Shown here piece after piece: positions 13,295 to 25,372 of a stretch of DNA of 57,037 bases. Under the pieces are notes generated by a model that made no database searches, was not told the origin of the DNA, and saw nothing but the letters and a program-made list of their open reading frames with translations. The stretch comes from Thermodesulfovibrio sp. (GTDB taxonomy: Bacteria > Nitrospirota > Thermodesulfovibrionia > Thermodesulfovibrionales > Thermodesulfovibrionaceae): the NCBI GenBank assembly GCA_025057595.1, contig JANXBK010000008.1:1-57037 (forward strand), read 5' to 3'. Positions within the stretch are counted from its first letter, which is position 1. The number at the start of each line of letters is the position of its first letter. The position numbers and the translations under genes are program-made.

Positions 13295-14371
13295 ATGAAG
13301 ACTTATAAAATTGCTGTTATTCCAGGTGATGGTACAGGCCCTGAAGTTATTCGTGAAGGTGTTAAAGTTCTTGATGCAGTAAGTAATAGACTTAACTTTA
13401 AGATAGATTACACTTACTATGACTTTGGCGGTGAGAGATATTTAAGAACTGGTGAAACTTTACCAGACAGTGCTGTTGAGGAGCTTAAACAGTTTGATGC
13501 AATATATCTTGGAGCAATAGGTCATCCAGATGTAAAGCCAGGAATTCTTGAAAAGGGAATTCTTTTAAGAATAAGATTTGAGCTTGACCAATATATAAAT
13601 CTTCGCCCAGTAAAGCTTTATGAGGGGGTTGAATGTCCTCTTAAAGATAAAAAACCTGAGGATATAGATTTTGTTGTCATAAGAGAAAACACGGAAGGAT
13701 TATATGTTGGTGCAGGAGGATTTTTTAAAAAAGGCACTCCAGATGAGATAGCAATACAGATTTCTGTGAATACTCGTAAAGGTGTTGAAAGGTGTATTAG
13801 ATACGCCTTTGAGTACTGTAGAAGAAGAAATAAAAGGAAAAAGCTTACACTTTGTGGAAAGACAAATGTTTTAACTTTTGCTTTTGACTTATGGGAAAGA
13901 ACTTTTTATGAGGTTGCAAGGGAGTATCCAGACATAACAACTGATTATGCTCATGTAGATGCAATTACAATGTGGTTTGTAAAAAATCCTGAGTGGTTTG
14001 ATGTGGTAGTTACTGATAATATGTTTGGAGACATAATTACAGATCTTGGAGCAATTATACAAGGAGGAATGGGAATTGCTGCAGGTGGCAACATTAATCC
14101 CGAAGGTGTATCAATGTTTGAACCAATTGGTGGTTCTGCGCCAAAGTATACAGGTAAAAATATTATAAATCCCTTAGCTGCAATATGTGCTGGTGGAATG
14201 ATGCTTGAGCATTTAGGTGAAACAGTAGCAGCCTCTTTATTGGAAAGAGCAGTTCAAGAAGTAACAAAGAGACATCTGAAAAGTCTTGCAGCAGGTAAGA
14301 TGGGATATACAACTCAAGAAGTTGGAGATTTAGTTGCAAAGTATGTAACAGAACTTCCATTGGAGGTATAA
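13295..14371 (+). CDS. leuB: 3-isopropylmalate dehydrogenase
   Basis: 358 aa NAD-dependent beta-decarboxylating dehydrogenase of leucine synthesis. Seen: [16 protein letters not shown] at the N-terminus, [18 protein letters not shown] (substrate loop with the paired Arg), [15 protein letters not shown], the metal site [15 protein letters not shown] and the NAD-binding [15 protein letters not shown]. It starts 1 base after leuD (GGAGG site inside the leuD end). The [10 protein letters not shown] version differs from the ELDLFANLRP of E. coli-type LeuB, so a related isocitrate- or homoisocitrate-type activity cannot be excluded from sequence alone. The pairing with leuD favours leucine synthesis. 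Confidence 0.88.
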   Translation: MKTYKIAVIPGDGTGPEVIREGVKVLDAVSNRLNFKIDYTYYDFGGERYLRTGETLPDSAVEELKQFDAIYLGAIGHPDVKPGILEKGILLRIRFELDQYINLRPVKLYEGVECPLKDKKPEDIDFVVIRENTEGLYVGAGGFFKKGTPDEIAIQISVNTRKGVERCIRYAFEYCRRRNKRKKLTLCGKTNVLTFAFDLWERTFYEVAREYPDITTDYAHVDAITMWFVKNPEWFDVVVTDNMFGDIITDLGAIIQGGMGIAAGGNINPEGVSMFEPIGGSAPKYTGKNIINPLAAICAGGMMLEHLGETVAASLLERAVQEVTKRHLKSLAAGKMGYTTQEVGDLVAKYVTELPLEV

Positions 14372-14373
14372 AT

Positions 14374-15393
14374 ATGCTAAAGAAAAAAGAAAAATATAAT
14401 GTAGCGGTAGTTGGAGCTACTGGTGCAGTTGGTAATGAGATGCTCACTATACTTGAAGAAAGAGAGTTCCCTGTGGATACCTTAAGACTTTTTGCATCTG
14501 AAAGAAGCGAAGGCAAAGTACTACACTTCAAAGGAAAAGAAATAGCTGTTGAGACCCTAAAGGAAGACAGTTTCAATGGGGTAGATATAGCACTTTTTTC
14601 AGCAGGTGCTGAAAGATCAAAGATTTGGGCACCAATAGCAGTGAGAAGTGGTTGTGTTGTTATTGACAACTCTAGTCAATGGAGGATGGATCCAGAAGTT
14701 CCTCTTGTTGTGCCTGAAGTTAATGCGTATGATCTTAAATGGCATAAGGGAATTATAGCAAATCCTAACTGCTCAACTATTCAAATGGTAGTAGTGCTTA
14801 AGCCAATTCATGATGTGGCAAAGATTAAAAGAGTTGTTGTAACTACTTTTCAATCTGTTTCAGGAACAGGTAAAAGAGCTATGGATGAACTTCTTCAGCA
14901 AACAGTAGATTTGCTCAACTTTAGAGATATAAAGATTCAGGTTTATCCTCATCAGATTGCCTTCAATGTATTGCCTCATATAGATAAGTTTCTTGACAAC
15001 GGATACACAAAGGAAGAGATGAAGATGGTTAACGAAACAAAAAAGATTATGGGTGACTACTCAATAAAAGTTACAGCAACAACTGTTAGAGTTCCTGTAT
15101 TTAGAGGCCACTCAGAGAGTGTAAATATAGAAACAGAAAGAAAAATTACCGCAGATGAAGTAAGAGAGATTCTTAAAAAAGCACCTGGTGTTGTTGTGAT
15201 AGATAATCCTGAAAAAAATGAGTATCCCTTGCCAATTTATGCATCTGGCAAAGATGAGGTTTTTGTAGGAAGAATCCGCGAAGATGAATCAATAGAAAAG
15301 GGAATTAATATGTGGATTGTAGCAGACAATTTAAGAAAAGGTGCTGCATTGAATGCTATCCAGATAGCTGAAGAGTTAATAAAGATGCTTTAG
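14374..15393 (+). CDS. asd: aspartate-semialdehyde dehydrogenase
   Basis: 339 aa NADPH enzyme reducing aspartyl phosphate to the semialdehyde, the branch point to lysine/diaminopimelate, threonine and methionine. The Rossmann start is VAVVGATGAVGNEMLTILEE. The catalytic cysteine lies in IIANPNCSTIQMVV near residue 130. The substrate segment FQSVSGTGKRAMDEL and the later RVPVFRGHSESVNIE (catalytic His) are intact. It begins 2 bases after leuB and is 9 bases before metK. The order leuB-asd-metK-ahcY makes the operon a supply line toward methionine and SAM as well as leucine. Confidence 0.97.
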   Translation: MLKKKEKYNVAVVGATGAVGNEMLTILEEREFPVDTLRLFASERSEGKVLHFKGKEIAVETLKEDSFNGVDIALFSAGAERSKIWAPIAVRSGCVVIDNSSQWRMDPEVPLVVPEVNAYDLKWHKGIIANPNCSTIQMVVVLKPIHDVAKIKRVVVTTFQSVSGTGKRAMDELLQQTVDLLNFRDIKIQVYPHQIAFNVLPHIDKFLDNGYTKEEMKMVNETKKIMGDYSIKVTATTVRVPVFRGHSESVNIETERKITADEVREILKKAPGVVVIDNPEKNEYPLPIYASGKDEVFVGRIREDESIEKGINMWIVADNLRKGAALNAIQIAEELIKML

Positions 15394-15402
15394 GAGGTTA
15401 AG

Positions 15403-17816
<2,414 letters not shown>

Positions 17817-17822
17817 AAAAAT

Positions 17823-17942
<120 letters not shown>

Positions 17943-17981
17943 AATTTAATAATATCACAACTCTTAATAAAAAAGCAAGAA

Positions 17982-18070
17982 CGGAGAGGGAGGGATTCGA
18001 ACCCCCGGTAGGGATTAAACCCTACAGCGGTTTTCAAGACCGCCGCCTTAAACCACTCGGCCACCTCTCC
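17982..18070 (-). tRNA. tRNA-Ser (UGA anticodon)
   Basis: The minus strand folds into a long-variable-arm tRNA. The acceptor stem is GGAGAGG pairing with CCTCTCC, the anticodon stem-loop CGGTCTTGAAAACCG holds TGA, and a variable arm lies around GCTGTAGGG...CCCTACC. The T-arm has GGGTTCGAATCCC. The discriminator is G, as in bacterial tRNA-Ser, and CCA is not encoded. It starts about five bases after the likely transcription start and is followed by 5S rRNA. Confidence 0.95.
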
Positions 18071-18110
18071 GAATCTTATTTATTATAGCAAAACTTCTAC
18101 TCATATCTTA
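18070..18110 (-). promoter_or_regulatory. promoter for tRNA-Ser/5S unit
   Basis: A perfect TATAAT -10 box lies at 18087-18082 on the minus strand, 11 bases before the tRNA 5' end. The -35 region falls inside the last codons of the upstream ABC permease gene and only loosely matches the consensus. A start near 18075 would give an almost leaderless tRNA precursor that continues through the 5S gene. Inferred from box position. Confidence 0.5.
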
Positions 18111-19323
18111 AAGCATCTATTGGATTTAAAGTAGAAGCCTTGTAGGCTGGATAGAAGCCAAAGAATACTCCTACAACTCCTGAAAATCCAAAGGCTAAGA
18201 AGGCGGAAAAGATAGATATCTTTACTGGCCAATCCATCACAGAGGATATAATAAATGATGCTAAAACTCCGACAGCTAAGCCTAATGTGCCTCCAACCAT
18301 TGTAAGAAATGTTGATTCAATTAGAAATTGAAGTCTAATATCCTTTGGTTTTGCTCCTACTGCCATTCTTATACCAATCTCACGAGTTCTTTCAGTAACA
18401 GATACAAGCATTATATTCATGATTCCTATCCCACCAACTACAAGAGATACTGAAGCAATTGTCCCAAGAAGTATAGATAGAGTTTTTGCTGCCTCTTCAG
18501 CAGTTTTTAACATCTGGGTTAGATCCATAACTGTGAAGTCATCTTCCTGTCCGGGTTGAATTCTATGTCTTTGTCGTAGGAGAGCCTTTATCTGTTCTAC
18601 TGCTTCTGGAAGACTCTCAAGAGATTCAGCTTTAGCATAAATTACTCTTACTCTGCCAGGTAAGATGTGTCCAAAAAGATTTCTTTGAGCAGTACTAATA
18701 GGTATATAGATTATATCGTCTTGATCATGTCCTGTTAAAGACTGTCCCTTTTTGTCAAGAAGACCAACTACTTCAAAAGGAATCTTTTTAATCCTTATAA
18801 TTTTACCAATTGGATCAAGCTCTCCGAATAGTTTTTCAGAAACTGTTTGTCCAATCACTGCTACTTTTGTTCCATTCTTTATGTCTTGTTCGCTAAGAAA
18901 TCTTCCTGAGACAAGCTCCCACTCTCTTACTACTAACATCTCTGAAGTAGTTCCATATATTGCAGTAGACCAGTTTTGATTTCCAAAGACAACTTGAGCA
19001 GTTCCGAATATAGCAGGAGCTACAGCAACAATATTTGTACATTCCTTCTGAATCGCTTCAGCGTCCAACATTGTTAAAGTTTGTTGTCCTGCACCTATTC
19101 TAATTCCACCTTGAGTGGTTGCACCTGGAAGAACAACGATTAAGTTACTGCCTAAGCTACTTATTTGAGAAGATATTTTTTCTCTGGCACCTGAGCCAAT
19201 TGCTACCATTGTTACAACAGCACCTACACCAATAATGATTCCAAGAGTCGCAAGAAAAGAACGCATAAAGTTAGCTTTTATTGCTCTAAATGCTATATTT
19301 ATTATGGAGGTTACTAAAATCAT
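18097..19323 (-). CDS. MacB-type ABC transporter permease (FtsX family)
   Basis: 408 aa. One N-terminal membrane helix (about 20-45, FLATLGIIIGVGAVVTMVAI) is followed by a periplasmic MacB-type domain (about 50-280) and three C-terminal helices with the FtsX signature GGIGIMNIMLVSVTERTREI, then GIRMAVGA. In E. coli MacB this permease is fused to the ATPase; here the ATPase is a separate gene overlapping by 4 bases. With the MacA-like and TolC-like genes it should form a tripartite pump driven from the periplasm (macrolides, peptides, lipids or siderophores in relatives). The substrate cannot be told from the sequence. It is last in the operon. Confidence 0.93.
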   Translation of the reverse strand: MILVTSIINIAFRAIKANFMRSFLATLGIIIGVGAVVTMVAIGSGAREKISSQISSLGSNLIVVLPGATTQGGIRIGAGQQTLTMLDAEAIQKECTNIVAVAPAIFGTAQVVFGNQNWSTAIYGTTSEMLVVREWELVSGRFLSEQDIKNGTKVAVIGQTVSEKLFGELDPIGKIIRIKKIPFEVVGLLDKKGQSLTGHDQDDIIYIPISTAQRNLFGHILPGRVRVIYAKAESLESLPEAVEQIKALLRQRHRIQPGQEDDFTVMDLTQMLKTAEEAAKTLSILLGTIASVSLVVGGIGIMNIMLVSVTERTREIGIRMAVGAKPKDIRLQFLIESTFLTMVGGTLGLAVGVLASFIISSVMDWPVKISIFSAFLAFGFSGVVGVFFGFYPAYKASTLNPIDALRYE

Positions 19324-20000
19324 CCAGTATCACTTATAATTTTACCATCAAGAAATCTTATTTGTCTTTTACCAAAAGCAGCTATATCTGGCTCATGAGT
19401 AACAACTATTGTAGTAAGCCCCTCTTCTTCATTTAGTTTTTTAAAAATTTGCATAATTTCTATACTTGATTTAGAATCAAGATTTCCTGTAGGTTCATCT
19501 GCAAGAAGTATTGAAGGATTGTTAACTAAAGCTCTTGCAATGGCAACTCTTTGTTGTTCTCCACCACTTAGTTGTCGCGGGAAATACTCAGCTCTTTCTA
19601 AAAGCCCAACTTTATTTAGCATCTCCAATGCTTTATTTTTTCTTTCTTTAGAGTTTATGCCTGCATAAATTAATGGAAGTTCAACATTTTCCCATGCCTT
19701 TGCTCTTGGAAGGAGATTAAATTGTTGAAAGATAAAGCCTATCTTTTTGTTTCTAATTTCAGCAAGTTCTTCTGCATTCATTGTGGACACATCAATTCCT
19801 TCAAGATAATACTTGCCTGAGGTGGGAGTATCAAGACATCCAACAATATTCATAAATGTTGATTTTCCCGAACCAGAAGGGCCCATAACACATACAAACT
19901 CTCCTCTGTCTATCTCAACTGTGATACTATCAAGTGCTTTAACCTCATTTTCTCCAAATTTATATATTTTTACAACTTTTTCAAGTTTTATTAATTTCAC
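19320..20000 (-). CDS. MacB/LolD-type ABC transporter ATP-binding protein
   Basis: 226 aa cytosolic ATPase. Walker [17 protein letters not shown] near residue 36, Q-loop [18 protein letters not shown], signature [16 protein letters not shown], Walker [14 protein letters not shown] and H-loop TTIVVTHE are all intact. The subfamily is that of MacB/LolD/FtsE. It overlaps the permease gene by 4 bases and lies 2 bases after the MacA-like gene, so all three are made together. Confidence 0.95.
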   Translation of the reverse strand: MKLIKLEKVVKIYKFGENEVKALDSITVEIDRGEFVCVMGPSGSGKSTFMNIVGCLDTPTSGKYYLEGIDVSTMNAEELAEIRNKKIGFIFQQFNLLPRAKAWENVELPLIYAGINSKERKNKALEMLNKVGLLERAEYFPRQLSGGEQQRVAIARALVNNPSILLADEPTGNLDSKSSIEIMQIFKKLNEEEGLTTIVVTHEPDIAAFGKRQIRFLDGKIISDTG

Positions 20001-20002
20001 AG

Positions 20003-21163
20003 CTAAAATCTCACTGGTGGACGAGGTGTTGGAGTGTGTGCCTTATCCTTTTTAATAGTATCAACAATTACCTCATCTCCCTCTTTTATCTGTCCTTCTA
20101 CAACCTCGGTCCATTCTTCATCACTTATTCCTGTTTTTATGGATACTCTTACAGGTTTCCCACCCTTTATAGTCCATACACCTAGCTGTTTTGTAGGCGC
20201 GCTGTCAGGCATCTTAAATCTTAATGAAGCATTTGGAATTTTGAGAACATTCTTTCTTGTATCAACAACAAAGGTTACATTTGCTGTCATTCCCGGTTTA
20301 AGTAAAAGATGAGAATTATCAACAGAGATTATGACATTGTAGGTTACAACATTTTGAGTTATAGTTGGTGAAAGTCTTATTTGTGTTACAGCGCCCTTAA
20401 ACTTTTTGTCAGGATAAGCATCTACTGTAAATGTAGCTTCCATGCCAACTTTAATCTTTGATATATCTGCCTCATTAACATTTGTGTCTATTTGCATCTT
20501 AGTAAGATCAGGAGCTATTGTAAAAAGAGTTGGTGTTTGAAAACTTGCTGCTACTGTTTGTCCTACCTCAACATTTTTTGCAATAACAACTCCATTTACA
20601 GGAGATATAATCTTAGTGTATCCAAGATTCGTTTGAGCTTGTCTGACTCCTGCTTCTGCTTTTTTAAGTTGGGCCAATGCAATCTCATATTGAGCTTTTG
20701 CTGTGTTGTAGGCTACTTCAGCATCATCAAGCTCACTCCGGGCAATTAGTTCTCTATTGTATAATTCTTGTTTTCTTTTCAAATTTCTTTCAGAATCTCT
20801 TAAATTAATTTCTGCTTTGAATAGATTGGCTTTTGCATTATATAAATCTGCTTCAGCTTGTCTAAGCTCATTTTCAAATGGAGTTGGATCAATCTGAGCA
20901 ATAAGCTGTCCTTTTTTTACTTGAGAGTTATAGTCAGCATAGAGAGCAACAATAGTTCCCGACACTCTTGTTCCAACAATTATTGTTGTTACAGGATTCA
21001 CATTCCCAGTTGCTGTGACTATTTGGGTTATATCACCTCTTTGAACCTTAACAGTTTTAAATTTAGCTTTTTTAGAGCTATGGAATAGGGTAAAGTAGCC
21101 TAACACAAAAAGAAGCAGTAATCCTAAAGCTATAAGAGTATAAATTTTTTTCCTTTTCTTCAT
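20003..21163 (-). CDS. macA: MacA-like periplasmic adaptor protein
   Basis: 386 aa membrane-fusion protein bridging the MacB-type permease and an outer-membrane channel. One membrane anchor at about 7-26 (LIALGLLLLFVLGYFTLFH) is followed by the first lipoyl half (GNVNPVTTIIVGTRVSGTI, YADYNSQVKKGQLIAQIDP) and an alpha-hairpin at about 85-175 rich in Ala/Glu/Lys repeats. The second lipoyl half (SPVNGVVIAKNVEVGQTV) comes next, then beta-barrel and membrane-proximal domains. The Pro-rich C-terminal tail (TPTPRPPVRF) is not a family feature. Its start follows the TolC-like stop by 1 base. Confidence 0.93.
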   Translation of the reverse strand: MKKRKKIYTLIALGLLLLFVLGYFTLFHSSKKAKFKTVKVQRGDITQIVTATGNVNPVTTIIVGTRVSGTIVALYADYNSQVKKGQLIAQIDPTPFENELRQAEADLYNAKANLFKAEINLRDSERNLKRKQELYNRELIARSELDDAEVAYNTAKAQYEIALAQLKKAEAGVRQAQTNLGYTKIISPVNGVVIAKNVEVGQTVAASFQTPTLFTIAPDLTKMQIDTNVNEADISKIKVGMEATFTVDAYPDKKFKGAVTQIRLSPTITQNVVTYNVIISVDNSHLLLKPGMTANVTFVVDTRKNVLKIPNASLRFKMPDSAPTKQLGVWTIKGGKPVRVSIKTGISDEEWTEVVEGQIKEGDEVIVDTIKKDKAHTPTPRPPVRF

Positions 21164-21164
21164 A

Positions 21165-22397
21165 TTACATCCCCATGACTTTTTCTATTGAAGCATAAGT
21201 TACACTGTAGTCATAAACTGCTTGCCAATACTGAGTATTTGTTTGTTCATAAAGGACTATAGCATCAACAACTTCTATAGAACTACCAACCCCTACTTCA
21301 TATCTTGCCATAGCAAGGTCAAGATTTTCTTTTGCTTGCCTTAAAGCAGTCTTAAGCGTGTCAATCTTCTGGGAGGCTTCTTTAAGTTGAACAAAAAGAT
21401 TTTTTATTTGCAGGATAATTTGTTGTTTTAGGGATTCTTCCTTAAAGGAGTAGTAAGCAACCTCTGCTTTTGCCTGCTTTAATTTATATGTGGTTGACCA
21501 TCCACTGAAAAGAGGAAAATTAAGTTGTAAAAGCAAACTCCAGCCTTTCTGAAGAGGAAAATCTTCCCCAACATAACTATATTTGCCAATACCTGAAACT
21601 GTAGGTAAGAACTCCTTTTTAACTAAACTTTCAGAAAAGATAGCAGCTTGTTTGTTTAATTTAATAGATTGAAGCTCAGGATTTTTTTCTAAGGCAGACT
21701 GTAAGGCTTCCTTTTCATCAATTTTTCTTATACCATATTCTTCTTCCTTTATGTCAAAATCTGGTATATCAATAACTCCCATTGCTATCTTTAAATTTAA
21801 AAAAGCCTGTTTCAGAAGTTTTTCAGCTGAAATTAAATTAAGCTTTGCATTGCTTACTTCAACTTCTGCTTTTGTGACTTCTATTTTTGGTTTTAGTCCT
21901 ACTTCGTAAAAACCTTTTGCGAGCTCAAGATGTTTTTGGGCTTGTTTTAAAATCTCCTCAGCTGTCTGTTTTTGTTTTTTTGCCTTTAAAACATTAAAAT
22001 AAGCCTCTTTAACATTGTATACTATTTGAAGTTTTATCTGTTTGTCTTGCCACCCTGTGGCATGATATAGTTCCTTTTGAAGTCTTACTTGAGTGGAAGT
22101 TTTACCAAAATCAAAGAGATTTTGATTAAGAACAATTTGAGCTGTATAATTTTTCGAGTAATAGATGTCTTGGTAGTTTCTCTGATAACTAAAGTTAAGA
22201 CTTATTTCTGGAAAGTAACCTGAACGAGCCTGACCAATTTTAAAAAAACTTTCTCTAACCTTTTCCCCGGAGGCAAGGAGATTGGGATTATTTTTTAAAG
22301 CTATATCAATACATTCTTGAAGTGAATAAATTTTTATCTGTTCTGCTGAAACATCGTTAATAAAAAAAAGAAGTAGTAGCAATATTACTCTTTTCAT
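21165..22397 (-). CDS. TolC-family outer-membrane factor (second of two)
   Basis: 410 aa outer-membrane efflux protein. The signal peptide is MKRVILLLLLFFINDVSA, with cleavage probably before EQ. The mature protein shows the two internal repeats of TolC proteins, each opening with a conserved helix (YSLQECIDIALKNNPNL near 25 and EKEALQSALEKNPELQ near 230), long coiled coils with Ala/Glu/Lys/Gln spacing and the short strands of the barrel (SFQYQRNY, GKYSYVGED regions). It overlaps the EmrA-like gene by 4 bases and is 1 base before the MacA-like gene. It probably serves the MacA/MacB set, while the other TolC copy may serve the EmrA-like protein. Confidence 0.92.
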   Translation of the reverse strand: MKRVILLLLLFFINDVSAEQIKIYSLQECIDIALKNNPNLLASGEKVRESFFKIGQARSGYFPEISLNFSYQRNYQDIYYSKNYTAQIVLNQNLFDFGKTSTQVRLQKELYHATGWQDKQIKLQIVYNVKEAYFNVLKAKKQKQTAEEILKQAQKHLELAKGFYEVGLKPKIEVTKAEVEVSNAKLNLISAEKLLKQAFLNLKIAMGVIDIPDFDIKEEEYGIRKIDEKEALQSALEKNPELQSIKLNKQAAIFSESLVKKEFLPTVSGIGKYSYVGEDFPLQKGWSLLLQLNFPLFSGWSTTYKLKQAKAEVAYYSFKEESLKQQIILQIKNLFVQLKEASQKIDTLKTALRQAKENLDLAMARYEVGVGSSIEVVDAIVLYEQTNTQYWQAVYDYSVTYASIEKVMGM

Positions 22398-23488
22398 CTT
22401 TTTTCAATTTCTTCTTTTAGTTTTTTCCCCGTTTTAACTGTTATATCAACATAGGGTATTACCGACATTCCGGGCCAAAGAGGATACTCTGGATCATAAG
22501 GAGACTCAATAGCTATTCTAACAGGAATTCTTTGAACAACCTTAACAAAGTTTCCAGTGGCGTTTTCAGGAGGGAAAAGACTAAAAACAGCTCCAGTGCC
22601 CGGCTGAAAACTATCCACCCGTCCTTTAAATACTTTCCCTGGATAAGCATCTACTTTTATTTTTACTGGCTGTCCCACTCTCATTTTTTCTATCTGTGTT
22701 TCTTTAAAATTTGCACCAATCCATATACTTTTTTCATCTACCACTGCCATAAGAAGTTGACCTTGTCTAACAAATTGTCCAAATTCAACAGATTTTTTAG
22801 CAACTCTTCCATCAATTGGGGAAACTATTAAAGTTCTCTTTAAGTTTAACTTAGAAATCTTTAACTCCTGTTGAGATTTATTCATTTGATGAGTTAAGGT
22901 TCTTAACTTCATATTTAGAGTTTGAATTGCAAACTTAATCTCTCTAATCTGATTTTCTGCTGCTCTTTGTTGAGCTATTGCTACTTTTAGAGCTGCTTCA
23001 GCAGAATCAAATTTGCTCTTAGATATAAGCTCTTCTTGATAGAGAGTTTTAATCCTTTCATACTCCTTTTCAGCAAATACTTTCTGTGCCTGAGCTGCTT
23101 CAAAATTTGATTCGGCAACTTTAAGCTTTGACTCAGCTTCATTGATTGAAGAAATAATTTCTTTTATTTGATTTTCAATTGCTCTTATATTTTCTTCTTT
23201 GGCACTTACATCTGCTAAATAGTCGTCGGGCTCAATCTCTACAAGTGGGTCTCCTTTTTTTACTTTTTGGTTATGGTCAACATAAACTTTTATAACTTTT
23301 CCAGATACCTGAGGGCTTATTGGTATAATTATTCCTTCTACATATGCGTTATCAGTACTTTCATACCTTATGTAGTAGTAAATTTCCTTTGCCATAACTA
23401 TTAAGACTACTACTGTAATTAAAATTAGAAGAGAAATTTTAATTTTCTTTGAATTTTTAATCTTTTCCCTAATGTTGTTTAGAATCAT
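22394..23488 (-). CDS. EmrA/HlyD-family membrane fusion protein
   Basis: 364 aa adaptor with one N-terminal membrane helix (about 18-37, ISLLILITVVVLIVMAKEIY). The EmrA hallmark STDNAYVEG is followed by SPQVSGKVIKVYVDHNQKVK (lipoyl half one), a long coiled coil at about 85-205, SPIDGRVAKKSVEFGQFV (lipoyl half two) and a C-terminal barrel ending in YPLWPGMSVIPYVDI. EmrA proteins normally pair with an MFS exporter (EmrB) encoded next door. None is present; the neighbours are TolC-like proteins on both sides. It overlaps the upstream TolC gene by 20 bases and the downstream one by 4. Confidence 0.92.
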   Translation of the reverse strand: MILNNIREKIKNSKKIKISLLILITVVVLIVMAKEIYYYIRYESTDNAYVEGIIIPISPQVSGKVIKVYVDHNQKVKKGDPLVEIEPDDYLADVSAKEENIRAIENQIKEIISSINEAESKLKVAESNFEAAQAQKVFAEKEYERIKTLYQEELISKSKFDSAEAALKVAIAQQRAAENQIREIKFAIQTLNMKLRTLTHQMNKSQQELKISKLNLKRTLIVSPIDGRVAKKSVEFGQFVRQGQLLMAVVDEKSIWIGANFKETQIEKMRVGQPVKIKVDAYPGKVFKGRVDSFQPGTGAVFSLFPPENATGNFVKVVQRIPVRIAIESPYDPEYPLWPGMSVIPYVDITVKTGKKLKEEIEKR

Positions 23489-24800
23489 TTTTTAGGAGAA
23501 TTTCATTATTTAGAAAAGCCTTAAGAAGAGTGCCTGTTGCTTGTCTCAATCTTAAAATTGCAAGTTGATAATTATATTGAGCTTCCATAAGCCTTCTTTC
23601 AGCAGTAAGTAGAAAGGTGTTAGCATCTGTTACATCTATACTATTTGCAAGTCCGTGTTGATACTGTTTAAATACAGAGTTAAAGTTTTCCTTAGCGTAG
23701 GCCACCTCATCCTCTAATGATTTTATCGTATCTTTAAAAGTGACATATAATAGATAAGCAGACTCCACATCGACTAGGACCTCTTTTAAAATATCTTCAT
23801 ACATAAGTTCAGCTTGTCTTAATTTTGCCTTTGCTTCTCCAACTTCTGCTTTACGTAATCCTCCCTCAAAAATAGGGAAATTTAAAGCAGCTACTAAATA
23901 ACTTGACTCTTTATTTGTGAATTGGTTTGAAGGATTTTGATCTAATCTCTGATAAGTTACAGATATGCTTACATAAGGAAAGAAAGAACTTATAGCATGA
24001 TTTACATTTTTTTTAGCAATCTCTTTTTCAGCTTGAACTACCTTTATTTCTGCTCTATGTTGTTTAGCTATATCTTTTATGTTCTCAACTGTTAGATCTA
24101 TATAGGGATCTATAAGCTTTGTTTCAATAACCTCAAAGTCTTCAGAAATACCAGCAACTTTAGTTAGATTTAATTTAGCTATTTTCAAATTATTAATAGT
24201 AGAGATTAAATCTGCCTCAGCTCCACTGAGTTCTGCTTCAGCTCTTAAAAGATCAGTTTTTGTTACTTCTCCAACTTTTAGCCTTATTTTTGCAGCATCT
24301 CTGTGCTTTTTTAATCTCTCTACATTTGCCTGAGCAATTTCTACCGCTCTTTTAGCTTTAAGATAACTGTAAAGCTCTTGTGCTACCTTGAGTAAATATT
24401 GCTCTTTAAAAGAGATTACATTAAATTCAGTCTTATTTATATTTTCTTTTGCAATAGACAAGGCTATGAATTCTTTTCCTCCTAAAGAGATTCGTTCTTC
24501 AACAGTTATACCCCATAGAGTAGTTCTACTAGGCTGGATAATTTGAATAGCAGTTGGAGTTGTAACAAGTTTTTCTTTACTGTATTCGGTGTACTTACTG
24601 AAAGCAGTTATTGTTGGAAGAAGGTGAGATAAAGCTTTGTATCTTCCTTCTTCAGCTATTTTTATATTTTCTTCAGCTATTTTTACTTTTTCAGCTTTTT
24701 TAAGAGCAACTGAAAATATATCCTGAATAGTATAGTTTTTTTGAGCAAAGCCTGTTTGAATTAGAAAAAATATAACGACAATGACGATCAAAAACTTCAC
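23469..24800 (-). CDS. TolC-family outer-membrane factor (first of two)
   Basis: 443 aa. The signal peptide is MKFLIVIVVIFFLIQTGFA before QKNYT. The two-repeat TolC architecture is seen as TIQDIFSVALKKAEKVKIAEE and, later, TVENIKDIAKQHRAEIKVVQAE, with heptad-rich helices KRAVEIAQANVERLKKH and LRLRQATGTL near the end. It overlaps the TetR gene by 4 bases, so it is the first structural gene of the efflux operon. It shares the fold but not close sequence with the TolC-like protein two genes on, so the two are not a recent duplication. Confidence 0.92.
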   Translation of the reverse strand: MKFLIVIVVIFFLIQTGFAQKNYTIQDIFSVALKKAEKVKIAEENIKIAEEGRYKALSHLLPTITAFSKYTEYSKEKLVTTPTAIQIIQPSRTTLWGITVEERISLGGKEFIALSIAKENINKTEFNVISFKEQYLLKVAQELYSYLKAKRAVEIAQANVERLKKHRDAAKIRLKVGEVTKTDLLRAEAELSGAEADLISTINNLKIAKLNLTKVAGISEDFEVIETKLIDPYIDLTVENIKDIAKQHRAEIKVVQAEKEIAKKNVNHAISSFFPYVSISVTYQRLDQNPSNQFTNKESSYLVAALNFPIFEGGLRKAEVGEAKAKLRQAELMYEDILKEVLVDVESAYLLYVTFKDTIKSLEDEVAYAKENFNSVFKQYQHGLANSIDVTDANTFLLTAERRLMEAQYNYQLAILRLRQATGTLLKAFLNNEILLKNDSKQH

Positions 24801-25372
24801 GCTCGCCTCCTTGTTCCTTCATAGAAGATTTCTATATAGGTTTCAAGAGCTTTTTTAACATCAAATTTTCTTCTAAGCAACTCCTTTTTCATAAAGAGAT
24901 TGAAAAGAAGACCAAAAAATGCAATAGCAGCATATTTTGTGTTAATCTCCTTTAAGACTCCTTTTCTTTTTTCTCCTTCAAGATAGATAGCAAAAGTTTG
25001 AGCAACATCGTGAATTAATTTACTATGAATTGATTTAATCTCCATTGGATACTGAAACAGCTCCATATGCATTATGCGAATAAGATCCTTTTTTCTTTTA
25101 AGTAACTCTAAATAGTATTTAGCAACAGTTTTAAGAGCTTCTTTATAGTTTAGTTTCTCAATTTTTGGAATAAGCTCCTTAAGAGTTGGTAAAAAGGATT
25201 GATTTTTTAATACTTCAATAAAAAGCTTCTCTTTAGAGGAGAAATATCTAAATAATGTTACTTCGGCTACCTGAGCTTCCTTTGCAATCTCTTTTGTTGT
25301 GGTAGCCAGATAACCCTTTTGAGAGAAAAGTTTAAGAGCAGATTTAAGTATTTTGTCTTTTGTATTGGTCAT
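24797..25372 (-). CDS. TetR-family transcriptional regulator of the efflux operon
   Basis: About 191 aa. The N-terminal helix-turn-helix is textbook TetR: ILKSALKLFSQKGYLATTTK, then EIAKEAQVAEVTLFRYFSSKEKLF. The remaining 140 residues are the helical ligand/dimer domain with many Lys and hydrophobic residues. I prefer the ATG at 25372 (MTNTKDKI) over an in-frame ATG at 25390, because the upstream one would fall before the likely transcription start and inside the -10 box. Being first in the operon and overlapping the TolC gene by 4 bases, it most likely represses its own operon through the 25375-25386 palindrome. The inducing ligand is unknown. Confidence 0.9.
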   Translation of the reverse strand: MTNTKDKILKSALKLFSQKGYLATTTKEIAKEAQVAEVTLFRYFSSKEKLFIEVLKNQSFLPTLKELIPKIEKLNYKEALKTVAKYYLELLKRKKDLIRIMHMELFQYPMEIKSIHSKLIHDVAQTFAIYLEGEKRKGVLKEINTKYAAIAFFGLLFNLFMKKELLRRKFDVKKALETYIEIFYEGTRRRA

